This document shows positions 19,951 to 30,800 of a stretch of DNA of 64,000 nt, one piece after another. The notes under the pieces are model-generated. The model saw only the letters and a program-made list of their open reading frames with translations, made no database searches and was not told the DNA's origin. The stretch is from Blepharisma stoltei. Lineage: Eukaryota; Ciliophora; Heterotrichea; Heterotrichida; Blepharismidae. How positions within the stretch are numbered: the stretch's first letter is position 1; each line of letters starts with the position of its first letter. The DNA is taken from positions 620,001 to 684,000 of the forward strand of contig CAJZBQ010000011.1 in assembly GCA_914767885.1 (NCBI GenBank), written 5' to 3'. The position numbers were made by a program, and so were the translations under genes.

Positions 19951-21225
19951 ATGGAAACATTTGAATTTAATTGTTCAAGTTTAAATTCCAGCTTAAGCGA
20001 TTTTGAAGATGACAGTGATCTAGGCACCACAAAATTGAAGAAAAAGTCCAAAAGTATAATAAAAGGCGTGAAAAACCAGTTAAAACAGTTTGGACGAGCT
20101 CAGTCCAAATATCTCGAAACGCACATTAGAAGTGAGACTGAAAGTTCGGCGTATAAAGAAGATTTAATTGTCCTACATAAGTCTGCAAGAGAAATACTTA
20201 CATCTAATATATAAATAAAAATTATAAAAACATAAATGCTTTACCAATATGGTGATGAAATTTTATTCATTTTGGGTTTATCTGAATAATGAGTTAATGA
20301 GACTTTAAGAACCAAGAGAGAAATCAGAACGATGAGAAAAAGCGTTGAAGCTGCTCGTGAAATGGCAGAAACTCCCGTGAAATTCCCAAATTTAAATAAA
20401 AGGGAATTTTTATTTGCAAACCGTGACTTCGTTGACGAAGATTCAGCAGATATAAGAAGCCTTGCAAGGCAGCTTCGAGGGATCCAAACAGAAATTGATT
20501 CAATGAATTATCTTAATTAACAGAAGGGTAGGGTGCTTTATTGGTCACGCAGCCACTAAGGACCCGGAAGGGTTCATCCGCTTTGCGACGCCTACGCCTC
20601 GGCGAGATAGATCATCGGCGAGGTGCTTAAGCCATCTTACTCTCTTTAATACACACCATCTCCAGGACGGGTTAAGTGTACACGAAGGAGTATTCCTTCT
20701 TCTTGTCTAATTTAAGGGCTCCAGTTCTGAGCGAGCAGATTATGGATTTTAGCCGCCCTGCTACTGACTCATTGGACAGTATCTTGATCAATGGGCCCGA
20801 AGTCTAAAGGGTGCTGGGTACCGACCTCAGCAGCTGAAGGGTAAAATGCTCAGCTCCTTTGAAGGTCTAGCTCAGGCTCGCAAAGAACACTGCCAGGCTA
20901 CCCCTTTCCAATTATAGGAACAAAGTCAAAACCCTACCCAGTATACATAAAGCTATACCCACCCTCAATCTCAACTGCATTCTCACCCAATTCGCCTTGC
21001 CATAAGGTTGATATAATTGCTTTAAGTTCAAATGCACTTAGTCGCCATTTTTATATATATGATTCAATGAATCAAAGATTATCAACAAAACAAGAAGAAT
21101 TTAAATTAAAAGAGCAAGAACAAACAGAGCTTCTGAGCACCATTTTAAAGCTCAGAGAAACTGAATCGTGCGTCATAGATACAGAGCAGAAGAAAGAATC
21201 ATGCAATTTATGTACTATTTTTTAA
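19951..21225 (+). CDS. Small coiled-coil protein with possible CaaX end, split by an IES and a SINE-like element
   Basis: Rebuilt from three parts: 19951-20209, 20297-20510 and from 21060 on (212 aa if the large insertion is cut TA to TA, 207 aa if cut at the target duplication). It starts METFEFNCSSLNSSLSDFED, continues through KKKSKSIIKGVKNQLKQFG and MRKSVEAAREMAETPVKF, then LARQLRGIQTEIDSMN, NQRLSTKQEEFKLKEQEQTE, and ends SCNLCTIF. The last four residues CTIF fit a C-a-a-X prenylation box. Charged helices make a t-SNARE- or SNAP-25-like helical bundle conceivable, but I cannot show that. The frame stays open under both excision models. Confidence 0.65.
20210..20296. other. IES, 87 bp (probable)
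   Basis: TA at 20208-20209 and 20295-20296, same codon phase. Holds TAA stops; removal joins ILTSN to NETLRTKREIRTM. Ends show little inverted symmetry, so the exact cut is less sure. Confidence 0.6.
20509..21060 (-). mobile_element. SINE-like element S1 inside an exon, 12-bp target duplication
   Basis: Flanked by GATTCAATGAAT at 20497-20508 and 21061-21072. On the minus strand it starts ATATATATAAAAATGGCGAC, the shared leader plus ATGGYG. Near its other end TTGGTCACGCAGCC and TCCGCTTTGCGAC match copy S2. About 552 bp, more GC-rich than neighbours, no ORF. Confidence 0.82.
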
Positions 21226-21285
21226 CGTGGTAACTAATCTAATACTTATCATTAAGCCCTATTAAGTTTTTGCATTTATGGTAAT

Positions 21286-22238
21286 ATGGTGTTATATTTC
21301 ATTGGGTTAGGGCTAGGAGATGAGAAAGATATCACTGTCAAAGGCTTAGAAGCAGTACAAAAATCTACTTATATATACTTAGAATCATACACATCTTGCT
21401 TAATCACCCCAAAATCCAAGCTAGAAGAGTTTTATGGGAAGCCAATTATTGAAGCTGATAGAATTATGGTCGAATCAGGCTGTGACGAGATGCTAGAAAG
21501 GGCCAAAAATAACGATGTTTCCTTTCTTGTTGTAGGTGATCCATTCTGTGCTACGACTCATTCAGACTTATTCATGCGTGCTGCTAAATTACACATCCAG
21601 CTTATCGTAATCCACAATGCTTCAATTTTTACAGCAATTGGCTATAGTGGTCTTCAGCTCTACAAGTTTGGAGAAACTGTCTCAGTTCCTTTCTTTACTG
21701 AAAGATGGAGACCGTATTCATTTTATAACAAAATTTTAGAAAACAAGCGAAGAGGATTGCATACTCTAGTATAACCTGAGCTTCATTTTGACTTAGGCTT
21801 GCAATATCTTATGACACCAACTTATAAAGCCAACTCGCCAAGTAACTCCCAGCCGAAATCAGAAGGCTTTGGCATAGTTCGGGTCAAAAGAAGGCTCGGG
21901 CTATACTTTTAGATATAAAAGTTAAAGAACAAAGCGAAGAAGATCTAATGCGAGGAAGACTAGTTTTCCAGCCACCTCGCTTCATGACTGCAAACATCGC
22001 TTGTCAACAGATCTTAGAAGCTGAAGATAATACACAAAGCGGGCTTATTCAAAGAAATGACCTTGTTATTGGGCTATTAAGAATGGGAACTCCACAGCAA
22101 ACAATAGTTGTGAAGCCTATTGAAGAAATGGCGAATATGGAAAACCTTGGAGATCCTCTGCATTCTTTAATTATCCCAGGCGAATTGCACGAAATTGAGC
22201 AAGAAATGATGCAATTTCATAGTAACACAATAAATTAA
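21286..22238 (+). CDS. DPH5: Diphthine methyl ester synthase
   Basis: S-adenosylmethionine-dependent methyltransferase that makes diphthine intermediates on elongation factor 2 for diphthamide synthesis, in the cytosol. Predicted 272 aa, the usual size, after removal of a 134-bp IES (21772-21905). Seen: start [19 protein letters not shown], the SAM-site motif [14 protein letters not shown], then [20 protein letters not shown] and [15 protein letters not shown]. After the IES come [34 protein letters not shown] and a VGLLRMG-like end. IES removal joins RRGLHTLV to LLDIKVKEQ as in other DPH5 proteins. Its stop is 5 bp upstream of the next ATG. Identification is strong. Confidence 0.95.
21772..21905. 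other. IES, 134 bp, in DPH5
   Basis: Clear inverted ends: TATAACCTGAGCTTCATTTT against TATAGCCCGAGCCTTCTTTT. TA boundaries at 21770-21771 and 21904-21905. Removal restores the family sequence. Confidence 0.88.
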
Positions 22239-22243
22239 AAATA

Positions 22244-23492
22244 ATGGGATTAAAAATTGATTCACTTTTATTTATTCTTGGAGGTTTCGCTCGGCTTGCT
22301 GATGTCGCAACTGATGCTTGGTATCCAAAAGAATTTAAATATTTATTATTTTTATAAAGAAAATTCTAAAAATTCTAAATAACAATAAATGTATGATAAA
22401 CTGTAATAAAATAGACCTTTTGAATTATAAAATATTAACTTATAAACTTTAATGGATAAATAATATATATTTCAACACAAAAATACACAAGTGAAGGATT
22501 GTATATTGCATCAATTTGCTTTGTTTGCGCTCCTACCACATTTTTATTACTTTTTATTACCTTAACTATAGGTTATGACTATTTTAAAGGAAGACGAGAA
22601 TATTTAAAAGTCAGAATCTTGCTTGGCCTTGGAATGGCTTTTGGCGAACAAATTGGGATTACGCTCTTCTTTTTTGGAATTTATTTTTACGCTGAAAAAG
22701 CTCCTCGAGAACAAAGAGACTTAGTGGATTTCCTATCTAAGATGGCTGGGCTGATGGAAGCATTTTTGAAAACAATTCCTCTAGTAATTATTCAGGTCTA
22801 TAATAGTGGGACCATTGGCCGATGGAATTATATTTTAATCGTTTCTATTGGCTGCAGCATTATAGGATTGGTTTATACATGCGCTATGGTCCTGTATATG
22901 TACGATAAAATCACAGGGAAAGACATATACTAATTGACCAAGAATAGCCCACTAAGGAGCCATTCTTGGTCTGCCAGAAAAAATTTTGACAAAAGATCCT
23001 AATCTGCCATTACCACTGAGTTTTGGTGTTTCCAAATTTTTTGGGCAAGCCAAATGCAATAAAAAAAATTGTTCTTTTGCGATGATGCATTTGGCTTGTC
23101 AAAAAAAATTTGGCAACATCAAAACTCAGTGGTAATGGCAGATTAGGATCGTTTGTCATTACCACTGAGTTTTGGTGTTGCCAAATTTTTTTGACAAGCC
23201 AAATGCATCATCGCAAAAGAACAATTTTTTTTATTGCATTTGGCTTGCCCAAAAATTTTTGGAAACACCAAAACTCAGTGGTAATGGCAGATTAGGATCT
23301 TTTTGTCAAAATTTGTTCTGGCAGACCAAGAATGGCTCCATAGTGGGCTATTCTTGGTCAATTAGTATACCTGAACAAGAAATCGAAAATAACGTAACAG
23401 TATCTGAAAATTCTACTTTTGACAATAAAGTCCACCCAAAATCAGCCTGGGTAATTACAGAAGAAGATTTGGTGGCCTACAATAATATTTAA
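22244..23492 (+). CDS. XK-related-like multi-pass membrane protein
   Basis: 220 aa after removal of two IESs (22342-22485 and 22928-23369). Start MGLKIDSLLFILGGFARLAD, then TDAWYPKEFKYTSEGLYIAS after the first join. Hydrophobic segments include FVCAPTTFLLLFITLTIGYD, ILLGLGMAFGEQIGITLFFF, and YILIVSIGCSIIGLVYTCAM. The stretch MAGLMEAFLKTIPLVIIQVY resembles the E-x2-P-Q-L-x-L-Q-x-Y motif of XK-related scramblase-type proteins, here with T-I-P-L. The second join restores TGKDIPEQEIENN and a hydrophilic cytosolic tail. Shorter than animal XKR proteins. Probable role is in lipid or membrane organisation; that is inference from family resemblance only. Confidence 0.65.
22342..22485. other. IES, 144 bp, in the XK-like gene
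   Basis: TA at 22340-22341 and 22484-22485, both preceded by AAA. Contains TAA in frame. Joining gives GAA TTT AAA TAC ACA AGT, in frame. Confidence 0.8.
22928..23369. repeat. Near-perfect 442-bp palindromic IES
   Basis: Two arms of about 210 bp. The outermost bases TATACTAATTGACCAAG face CTTGGTCAATTAGTATA. Inside, ATTACCACTGAGTTTTGGTG and its inverse recur four times, so each arm is itself palindromic. TA at 22926-22927 and 23368-23369; removal joins AAA GAC ATA to CCT GAA CAA in frame. Confidence 0.92.
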
Positions 23493-23675
23493 TTGAAAAA
23501 TTTAGAAAACCTTATAAATAAAATTTTAGAATTTTTTGATAATTTTTGAGGTCAAAAATGGAATAATAAATATTAAATTATGGGAACGATGATACTCGTC
23601 ACTACCACTGATATGTGATTATTAATATTCTGCTTCACTGACCCACATTTATGATTATTTATATACTTACAATGA

Positions 23676-25284
23676 TTATTTCGCAACTAATTTCCCATCT
23701 TTTCATTCGCCTTCTTCGACCCTACCATCTGAATAAATAGCTTTCCCAATACCATTTTGCTTACCATCTTCCCAGAATCCTTCGTAGCTTTTCCCATTTG
23801 GCCAGGTGAATACTCCAAAGCCATGCTTATGGTCGTTGTGGTATTCTCCTTTATAGCACCTCCCATCAGACCAGAGAAAGGTGCCTTGGCCGTCCATTTT
23901 GTTGTTTTTTCATTCGCCGCTGTATTTTCTTAAGTCGCTTCATTTGTAAATTCCGTAGCCGTGGATTTTTCCTTCATAAAAATCGCCTTCATATGATCCT
24001 CCATCAGATAACAATAATTTGCCTTTTCCTTGTTTTTTGCCATATTCATAAGACCCTTCATAGCGAGATCCGTTAGACCATGTTTCTATACCTTGGCCAT
24101 GCTGCTTATCATTAAGCCAGTCCCCTTCATATCGAGTTCCATCAGTGTGTATATAAACTCCTTTTCCATTAGCTTTCCCATCTACTCAGTCGCCTTCATA
24201 ACAATCTCCATCTCCATGTATTAATCTTCCTTTACCTCCTGCATAAATAATATGGTGACAACTAAATATGTCCTTGACGATGACGCACCACTTTGGGCGC
24301 CAAAGTAGCTTTACAACCTAAACCAAGGCTCAGGAATTTTAATCATAACCCTTAGCTTCCTTTTAGCAGCTGTATGGGATGGCTAAGTCTTGGGAGTTAG
24401 CTGGCGACGATTGAAGTCAGGTATTAGTTATCAGGATAATTTTTGAGGCACGAGTTCTTTCCCTGTCAGTTCCGGAGGCCGTGGCTCTTTTTTCTTGGCT
24501 GCCATCCTCTCTCAAGGTGGTCGATAGGAGGTATCTGGCTAACCTTTGCCTTTATAGTACCCGAATGACATGAAGCATGAGTAATCTTTCTAACCCATCA
24601 AGACTCATGAATATCGGTGCAAGCCCTAGGTCCCGGTGTAGATTCCTGTTGATAAAGACTCAGTCGACTGAGTTTTCCTAGCAAGCAGGCTAGCGTGGTC
24701 AAAAGCGTGCGGAGACATCAAATCTAGAAGACTTTAAACCCTTTAATCTTTGTCTTACCTCCTGCGAGATCATTTTTTCAATGTCCTTCATATTTGGATC
24801 CATCCTTTCAAGTTTGTATCCCTCGCCCATGCCTTTCTCACTTTTCGTTCCATTCGCCAATATATATCGCGCCACCTTCAATTTGTACAGGACCCTTCTT
24901 AAAAACCTTAACGTTGTCTATTATATTTTTTTGATATTTAAAACGGCCCATTGCTTTTGCAGTTGCTATTGTTGCTGCGTTGGAATAATCAGGGAAAGAT
25001 CCTCAGATCTCCATAATGGATCGTGAATTTGTGTCAGATTCGCATCTTGTATGCAAAGGTTCCTTGAGTTTAACTGATAACGATTTTCGCTCTATATAGC
25101 CTCTTATAAGGCTTTGGATAAATATGACAGAAGCTGAGCTATAATTTGTGTAGGTTTGATGAGGGGAAAATAGAATTAAGGACGAGTCTTGTTTCTTGAG
25201 CCTTTTGTTAGTGTTTTTGTCAATAATGTATCTTTCTTCGTAAAAATCAGCATCTTTAAGGCATGAATTGCAGCCTGTTCCCAT
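23676..25284 (-). CDS. IQ-motif and MORN-repeat protein, split by a SINE-like element
   Basis: Predicted 361 aa. N-terminus MGTGCNSCLKDADF has Gly2 and near cysteines, a candidate for myristoylation and palmitoylation. An IQ motif (VIFIQSLIRGYIERK, calmodulin binding) follows. From about residue 140 run some nine MORN repeats (YIGEWNEKWERHGRG, YEGDWLNDKQHGQGIETW, YEGFWEDGKQNGIGK), many with Trp from TGA. The end is VEEGEWKDGKLVAK. A 512-bp SINE-like insertion with 11-bp target duplication interrupts the MORN array; removal restores LAGGKGRLIHGDGD. MORN proteins bind membranes and organise cortex, basal bodies or cilia. The 55-kb gene shows the same IQ-MORN combination. Confidence 0.88.
24243..24754 (+). 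mobile_element. SINE-like element inside the MORN gene, 11-bp target duplication
   Basis: Flanked by TTACCTCCTGC at 24232-24242 and 24755-24765. Starts ATAAATAATATGGTGAC, almost the same as copy S3 (ATAAATAAAATGGTGTC). GC-rich body with ACTCAGTCGACTGAGT palindrome. The target copy holds a TA (GGTAA), so TA-to-TA excision would restore the gene exactly. Confidence 0.82.
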
Positions 25285-25558
25285 ATTTTTAAATAAAGAT
25301 ATTATTTACTGTAGGCAATGCAAACATATCTATTAAACAGATAAAGAAATCTTTATTTGAGTTTTTTAATTTTAATATAATTGAGGCTAAAAAAAATGTT
25401 CTGGCTAGTGATTTTCAATAGCAAATTTTAATTTGAAAACTAATTATTTAAATAAATAATACTAGGCAATTTTAAAAGCTTCTTTGCAGCTATTTCAATC
25501 ACTTTTTTACTTCAAAATATTTTCCATTTTCATACAAAGTTCAATAAAATCATTTTAT

Positions 25559-26245
25559 TTACGAATTAAATGACTCTTCTTCTGCGTCTTCTTCCTCTTT
25601 TTCTTCTTCGCCACTTGCTTCTTCCTCTTCTTCTGATTCATTCTCTTCTATATCACCATTTTCCTCATTGATTTTTTGTTTCTTATGCGGTTTGTCTCCA
25701 TCAGATTCGTTCAAGTCATTTTCAATGAAATCTTCTAAATCATTTTCGTTTTCCTCCTCTTCGTCACTATCAGAGCTCGATTCTACTTCGTTTCCTTCTT
25801 TATCCCTCCTATTCAAAACTTCCAAATTCGGTAGCATTTCTTGGACTTTTGTATTAAAATCTGGAAGTTCTGCAACTGGGCATCCAAATAAATCGAGGGA
25901 AATTAAGTTTTCAAGGTTGGTTAAAGGCGCAAGATCATCAAATTTGGCGATTTGATTTCCCGCCAGAGAAAGTTGATATAATTGAGTTAAATGTGATAAA
26001 TTTTCGAGGCCGCCTTTAATCTTGTTGTCACTTAGCTCAAGTTTGCATAGCGAAGGGACTCGTGGAAAATTTTCGAGCGATTTTAGTCCACAGCCTGTCA
26101 GAGAAAGAACCTCAAGATTTGGAAAGGTTTCTAAAATTGATTTGTCTTGGACTGTTAATGAAGCTCCTCTCCAGTTATCAAGAATTAACTCATCAACTTC
26201 CTCAGGTCCGTTGCCTTGTGTTTGCTTTTGTATCAATTTTTCCAT
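25559..26245 (-). CDS. ANP32-like acidic leucine-rich nuclear protein
   Basis: 228 aa, uninterrupted. The first 150 residues form leucine-rich repeats with a conserved cap (VDELILDNWRGASL, LEVLSLTGCGLKSLENF, LCKLELSDNKIKGGLENL, LYQLSLAGNQIAKFDDL, LISLDLFGCPVAEL, MLPNLEVLNRRDKEG). The rest is an acidic tail of Glu/Asp with a basic PHKKQK patch, the ANP32 layout. These proteins bind histones and act in chromatin regulation and nuclear transport in other eukaryotes. Start MEKLIQKQTQ and TAA end are clear. No IES or intron. Neighbouring MORN gene starts 274 bp away on the same strand. Confidence 0.92.
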   Translation of the reverse strand: MEKLIQKQTQGNGPEEVDELILDNWRGASLTVQDKSILETFPNLEVLSLTGCGLKSLENFPRVPSLCKLELSDNKIKGGLENLSHLTQLYQLSLAGNQIAKFDDLAPLTNLENLISLDLFGCPVAELPDFNTKVQEMLPNLEVLNRRDKEGNEVESSSDSDEEEENENDLEDFIENDLNESDGDKPHKKQKINEENGDIEENESEEEEEASGEEEKEEEDAEEESFNS

Positions 26246-27863
26246 AATTTATAGCCAGGATATTTCGCAAAATTTCTGCAGTGAGGACAGAAGTTCTTTC
26301 GATCATAAGTTGCAAAATAAAATATATATTAAGAAATTATATTGGGATTTGGAGACAGACTAAGAAAAGTCAATGTTATAAAAATACAAGAAAATAGGTT
26401 TGATGGTAAATTTTCATTTTCTAATAAAGACCAAGTGAGAGCAGTAAGATATGGCTCCATGTTTTACGATCAGTTATGGGATATTTCTGTAAGAGTGATG
26501 ATGACCATCTTAATTTTAGATATTTCTCAGTCTAATTTATTTTAATGAAATTAAAGAATTTTCACTTAGAATCAAAATAATTAAAGTTAAAATTACAAAA
26601 TATTAAATAAATTAATTCATTTTGCTATAAAGTAAGGAAATTTTTCACATCAATTTTTCTGGTGAATAAAAGTAAAATCTCGTAAGCTATTAGATGTCAA
26701 TCTGATGATTCATTAATTCTTTTATAAGGCAATATTTTTTCAGTCAAGATAGTGCTATACATCATTATCTCCAAGAAATAAAAAAATTTTTTTGCTGTCG
26801 GAATTTTGGCATGCATAAAAATTTGCTAGAATATCTAAATGCTAAGGCTAGGTTTAGAGCAAATATCCTAATATGAGTTAAAGATTTAATCGCTTTGGGC
26901 TCTAGAATGAGGCAGGCTCAATTATATGTATATCAGCTTAATAGGCAAATGTGAATAAATATATTCTTTAGCGTTATAGCAGCATGAGAGTTGAGGTCCT
27001 AAAATGAGATCTAAGTTTCGAAAAAATCTTGAGCCTAAAATAAGCTAATTCATCCCATATTTCATTACAAAGTATTACTTTTTATATTATCAATCTTTAT
27101 TAACTTGGTAATAATCTCAATATTCTTCTGACTTCCCTCTCTGTGAGCAAACAAAAAAATTTTGTTCGCTTACGAAGTTATTTATTTTAAAAATATTTAT
27201 ATATAACTTTTTATCGTAACTTTTTTTGAAATTTAAAAAAATTCATATTCAAATCAAGCAAATATTAATTTAATTTGATAAATTTTTGCTTGCTAGCGGA
27301 GGGGTTGATTTTTACCCAAAAAAATAGGGATTTTTCCAATATTTTTGTTCGCTTATGGGGGGTTAGAAGCATAAGCATTGCTATGCGTAATTTATTATCA
27401 AAATCATTATCTATTAGAGGTAATAAGCATTTAAGCGGTCTTTATCTTTTAAATTTAAAAGTGTTGTCTGTATGAGAAGAGTCGAGCAAAAAGATTGATT
27501 TTTTAAATGAGATAATCAGTGAAGATCTTAAAAGAGTATTACTAACAGAAGTTGTGCTGCGTAGCTGGAGTTTGAAATGTTGTTGAGGGAAAACTACAGA
27601 GACAAAATACGTGTTATTAATAAGAAGATCAGGGAATTCATTGTAATTATTGTTAGATTAAGGAAAATATTGGCCCATTAAGGAGTGATAACCAAATTTT
27701 TATGCTATGTTTATCCTTTAAATTTAAATTAATTTTATTTTGCTTTAAATTTGATGATATATCTTAATTTTGTTATTTTAAAAATTAGGTAAGTTTCTAA
27801 CTTTAATTAAAGAAGTTGCATTTCAAGCTTAATCTTTTATAATTTAGGAAGAAACGGATAAAT
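26246..27863. other. Intergenic, divergent, with one MITE and an orphan open frame
   Basis: About 1.6 kb. A family A MITE lies at 27129-27365. An open frame at about 26342-26545 (QENRFDGKFSFSNKDQ, YGSMFYDQLWDISVRV) has reasonable complexity but no ATG at its start and no partner; I do not call it a gene. The remainder is AT-rich. Confidence 0.5.
27129..27365. mobile_element. Family A MITE, reverse orientation
   Basis: Starts ACTTCCCTCTCTGTGAGC and ends TTTTGTTCGCTTATGGGGGG with TTA. The block AAAATAGGGATTTTTCC appears near the right end, inverse to most copies. No target gene. Confidence 0.75.
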
Positions 27864-30800
27864 ATGGTTTTTCATTTAGTCTTTCTCTTTACGCTTGTCC
27901 ATTCTGCTAAACTTAACTCGTCTTCCAAACAATCAACTATCGGTAATTTTTATTTAGAACCAACTGCAGCAGAAGAAGAGACATATAGAAGCTATGACTG
28001 CTCAACTACCTCCACTTTATATATAAAAGAAGTGTGCGATTTGTGTTCAGCATCAACTGTCTATGTCATTTCGTCAGCAAATGCCACAATTATTGATGCT
28101 TATGACCAAGAAACACAGGACAGGGTCCAGTTTGTTTTAACAGATGCAGAGGATTATATGCCAGATGCTAAGTACTACGCTGTCTCCATTAATGACACAC
28201 ATGCTTGTATGTCTGCTTCAAAATTCATAGAGGATGCAAATTACACCTTGATGTTTAATTGGCCTGTTAAAAATAAATTAGTTTTAATTTTTTCTATAAA
28301 GTAAATGCAATTTAACTTTACCCCCCCCCTCCGTGAGTGAACAAAAAAAATTTTGTTCACTCACGGAGGGGGGTTAATTTTTTTTTTTTTTAAAAAAAAA
28401 TTTATATATAAATTTATATAAAAAATATTTTTTTTCGAAATTTAAAAAAATCCTAATTCGCAAAATTGGAAAGCAAATATTAATTCAATTTGCAAATTTA
28501 TGTTTTAAAAAGCAATTCGTTTAAAAATAAACAGAATTAGCTCTAGATTTCATTATAATAATTATCATTTATATATCAAATTTTTTTTCCATAAAAAATT
28601 TTTCTATTAAAAAAATTTTTGTTCACTCGCGGAGGGTGGGTTTTTGGGCAAAAAATGCCGATTTTTCTAATGGTTTTGTTCACTCACGGAGGGGGGGGTG
28701 GAGTTAGTTTTTTTATGACTATCCGTTTAATTACTATTTAGATATGGACCCAATCTCTGTTTTTGTCCCAGAAATATTTGATATAGGTGGATCATCAAGC
28801 TTAGAATATATTTCCACCACATATAATGAATCCTATGATTATTTTGCTTTAAATTACAATGCCCCAGACTCTGCAACGGTCTCAGAAACTGTCATTTACA
28901 ATTTACAACGTATGTATAGCTCATGCACCTTAATAGATCTCTATACCCCAGCAGAATACTGACCAGAAAAAAATTTGGTACAGGGCACCTGCCTTATACA
29001 GTATAAGTCTGATTAGGTACCTTAAAACCATAAAGGGAGACTTGTCATTTTCGTTTTTACTTTTCAAAAAAGCTGACAAGTACAAATTAATTTTGGAAAT
29101 TAAAATGGATGGCCAATAATGATCTAAAATATTTCAGGGGCTATATAGTTATTTTATATTTCAAGAAGGCAAAAATCTATATACCGGGACGTGTGATATA
29201 GGGGAAAGCGATAATGTCACAACGGTCGAGTTTTCTATAGAAACCCCATATGATCGTCAATACGGCGAGTCTTTTAATGCAGTTTTTATCATAGCAGACA
29301 CTTATGGTGCCTACGACTGGACTACAAATATAGAGCCTGACAATAAATGTTGGAGCATTGATCCACCAAGCGGAATTTCTAGTCTAGAAAATATGATTGT
29401 CTCAGGAAGCTACCAGGAATTCGTATACAGCTCTCAAGCAAAAAACATGGCCGTCCAAAAAACCTACACAAGCTATGAAATTCCTAATTGGAGCTTGGCC
29501 CCTGAAATTAATTTAGAAAACGCAACTGGGGAATTTATTAATGATGACCATGAGAGTTTCTGTGAATATGAAATAGCAGCTGAATGGAACTATTTAAATT
29601 ACACAATAGAAATGGAGCTGAATAGCGACTCAGACACAAATCAAGTAGAAATTTCAGGGACTTTTTTAAACGCAAATATTACTATGCAAGAAATTGAGAC
29701 TGATTTTTACCAAGTTTTCTTTTCAGAAGACACTGAAATGTTCCCAGAATTTTTTCCTAACACCCCTAATTTAGTTCAGAGGTTGCAGAATAAGGTTTTA
29801 TCGGCCCCAAAAATTAAAATTTATTTATCTGATGAAATAAGTTACAATATTTATGGAGAATCTGGGGATAAAGAAGAAACGGAAGTCATTGCTGGTAGAG
29901 GCAACAGCTCAATTTTATCTGTAATTAACTCTTATGCATATGGATCTGAAATGCTTAAAGAAAACGGCGTAGAAATCATAAAAAGTTCTATATATACAAG
30001 CACAGAGACAATTGATATACAAGATTACTCATTTATGTCATCCCTACTGGATAGTGGCCGCGAAAACTGAGATCAAGGAGCTATTGTTGAAATTTCTGCA
30101 CAATTTAACCAAAATTGTGAAAATAATGATTTTTGCTCACTTTTACAAAAATATGCTGTCCCAGAAGGAGAGAGGATTCTAGATGTAAACGGGTATGTGG
30201 TTAATAATACTGTTTATTTAGACAGTTCTATACAAAATATTCCTTTAAGCGATGATGTAGAATTTGAAGACGCAGGGCTGGCTGCTGAGTATACAGATTA
30301 TGGGATTACTTTGATGATAAAAGGAGCTTTTGATCTCCAAGTTGACAGTAAAACTGCTTTGAAATTTATAGGAAAAATTAAACAAGGGGAGCAAGGTGAC
30401 GCAATATTAGAAGTGCAGTCTAAAAGTGTATGGGAAAATGCGATGGACGTCGAAAATCTATTAGTAGCTGGATTGACTATGAATGGGACTGTTGATGGTG
30501 ATGGAATAGTTTATAACACAACAACCTTTGGGAGTGCTTTTATAGGAGAAAAATGTTGGAATAAGAGATCTATTGATGAATCTTGTCTAGAAGGCGAAAT
30601 TGATATGGATTTAAGCCTTGAATCTTACTTAAACAACACCTTTTCTTTATCTGTTTATAATATCACAACTGCAGATTTTTTTAATTATTTCGGAGGCTAT
30701 GAGTTTTCTGATAGCGACCCTATGCCGCTTCCTATGGAATGTTTAGCCTTTCCTGTAGGAATTCATATATCCCATAGCTATGAAAGTCCAGTTTTTGTAT

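Noticed and set aside
20521-20940. tRNA or other structural RNA gene in the GC-rich block
   Set aside because: Some tRNA-promoter-like words occur (GGTTCATCC), but no cloverleaf could be drawn; it belongs to a dispersed repeat.
23110-23295. Open frame in the middle of the XK-like gene
   Set aside because: Entirely within the 442-bp palindrome; its translation is a product of the inverted repeat.
26062-26247. Plus-strand open frames opposite the ANP32-like gene
   Set aside because: Antisense shadows of leucine-rich repeats and the acidic tail.
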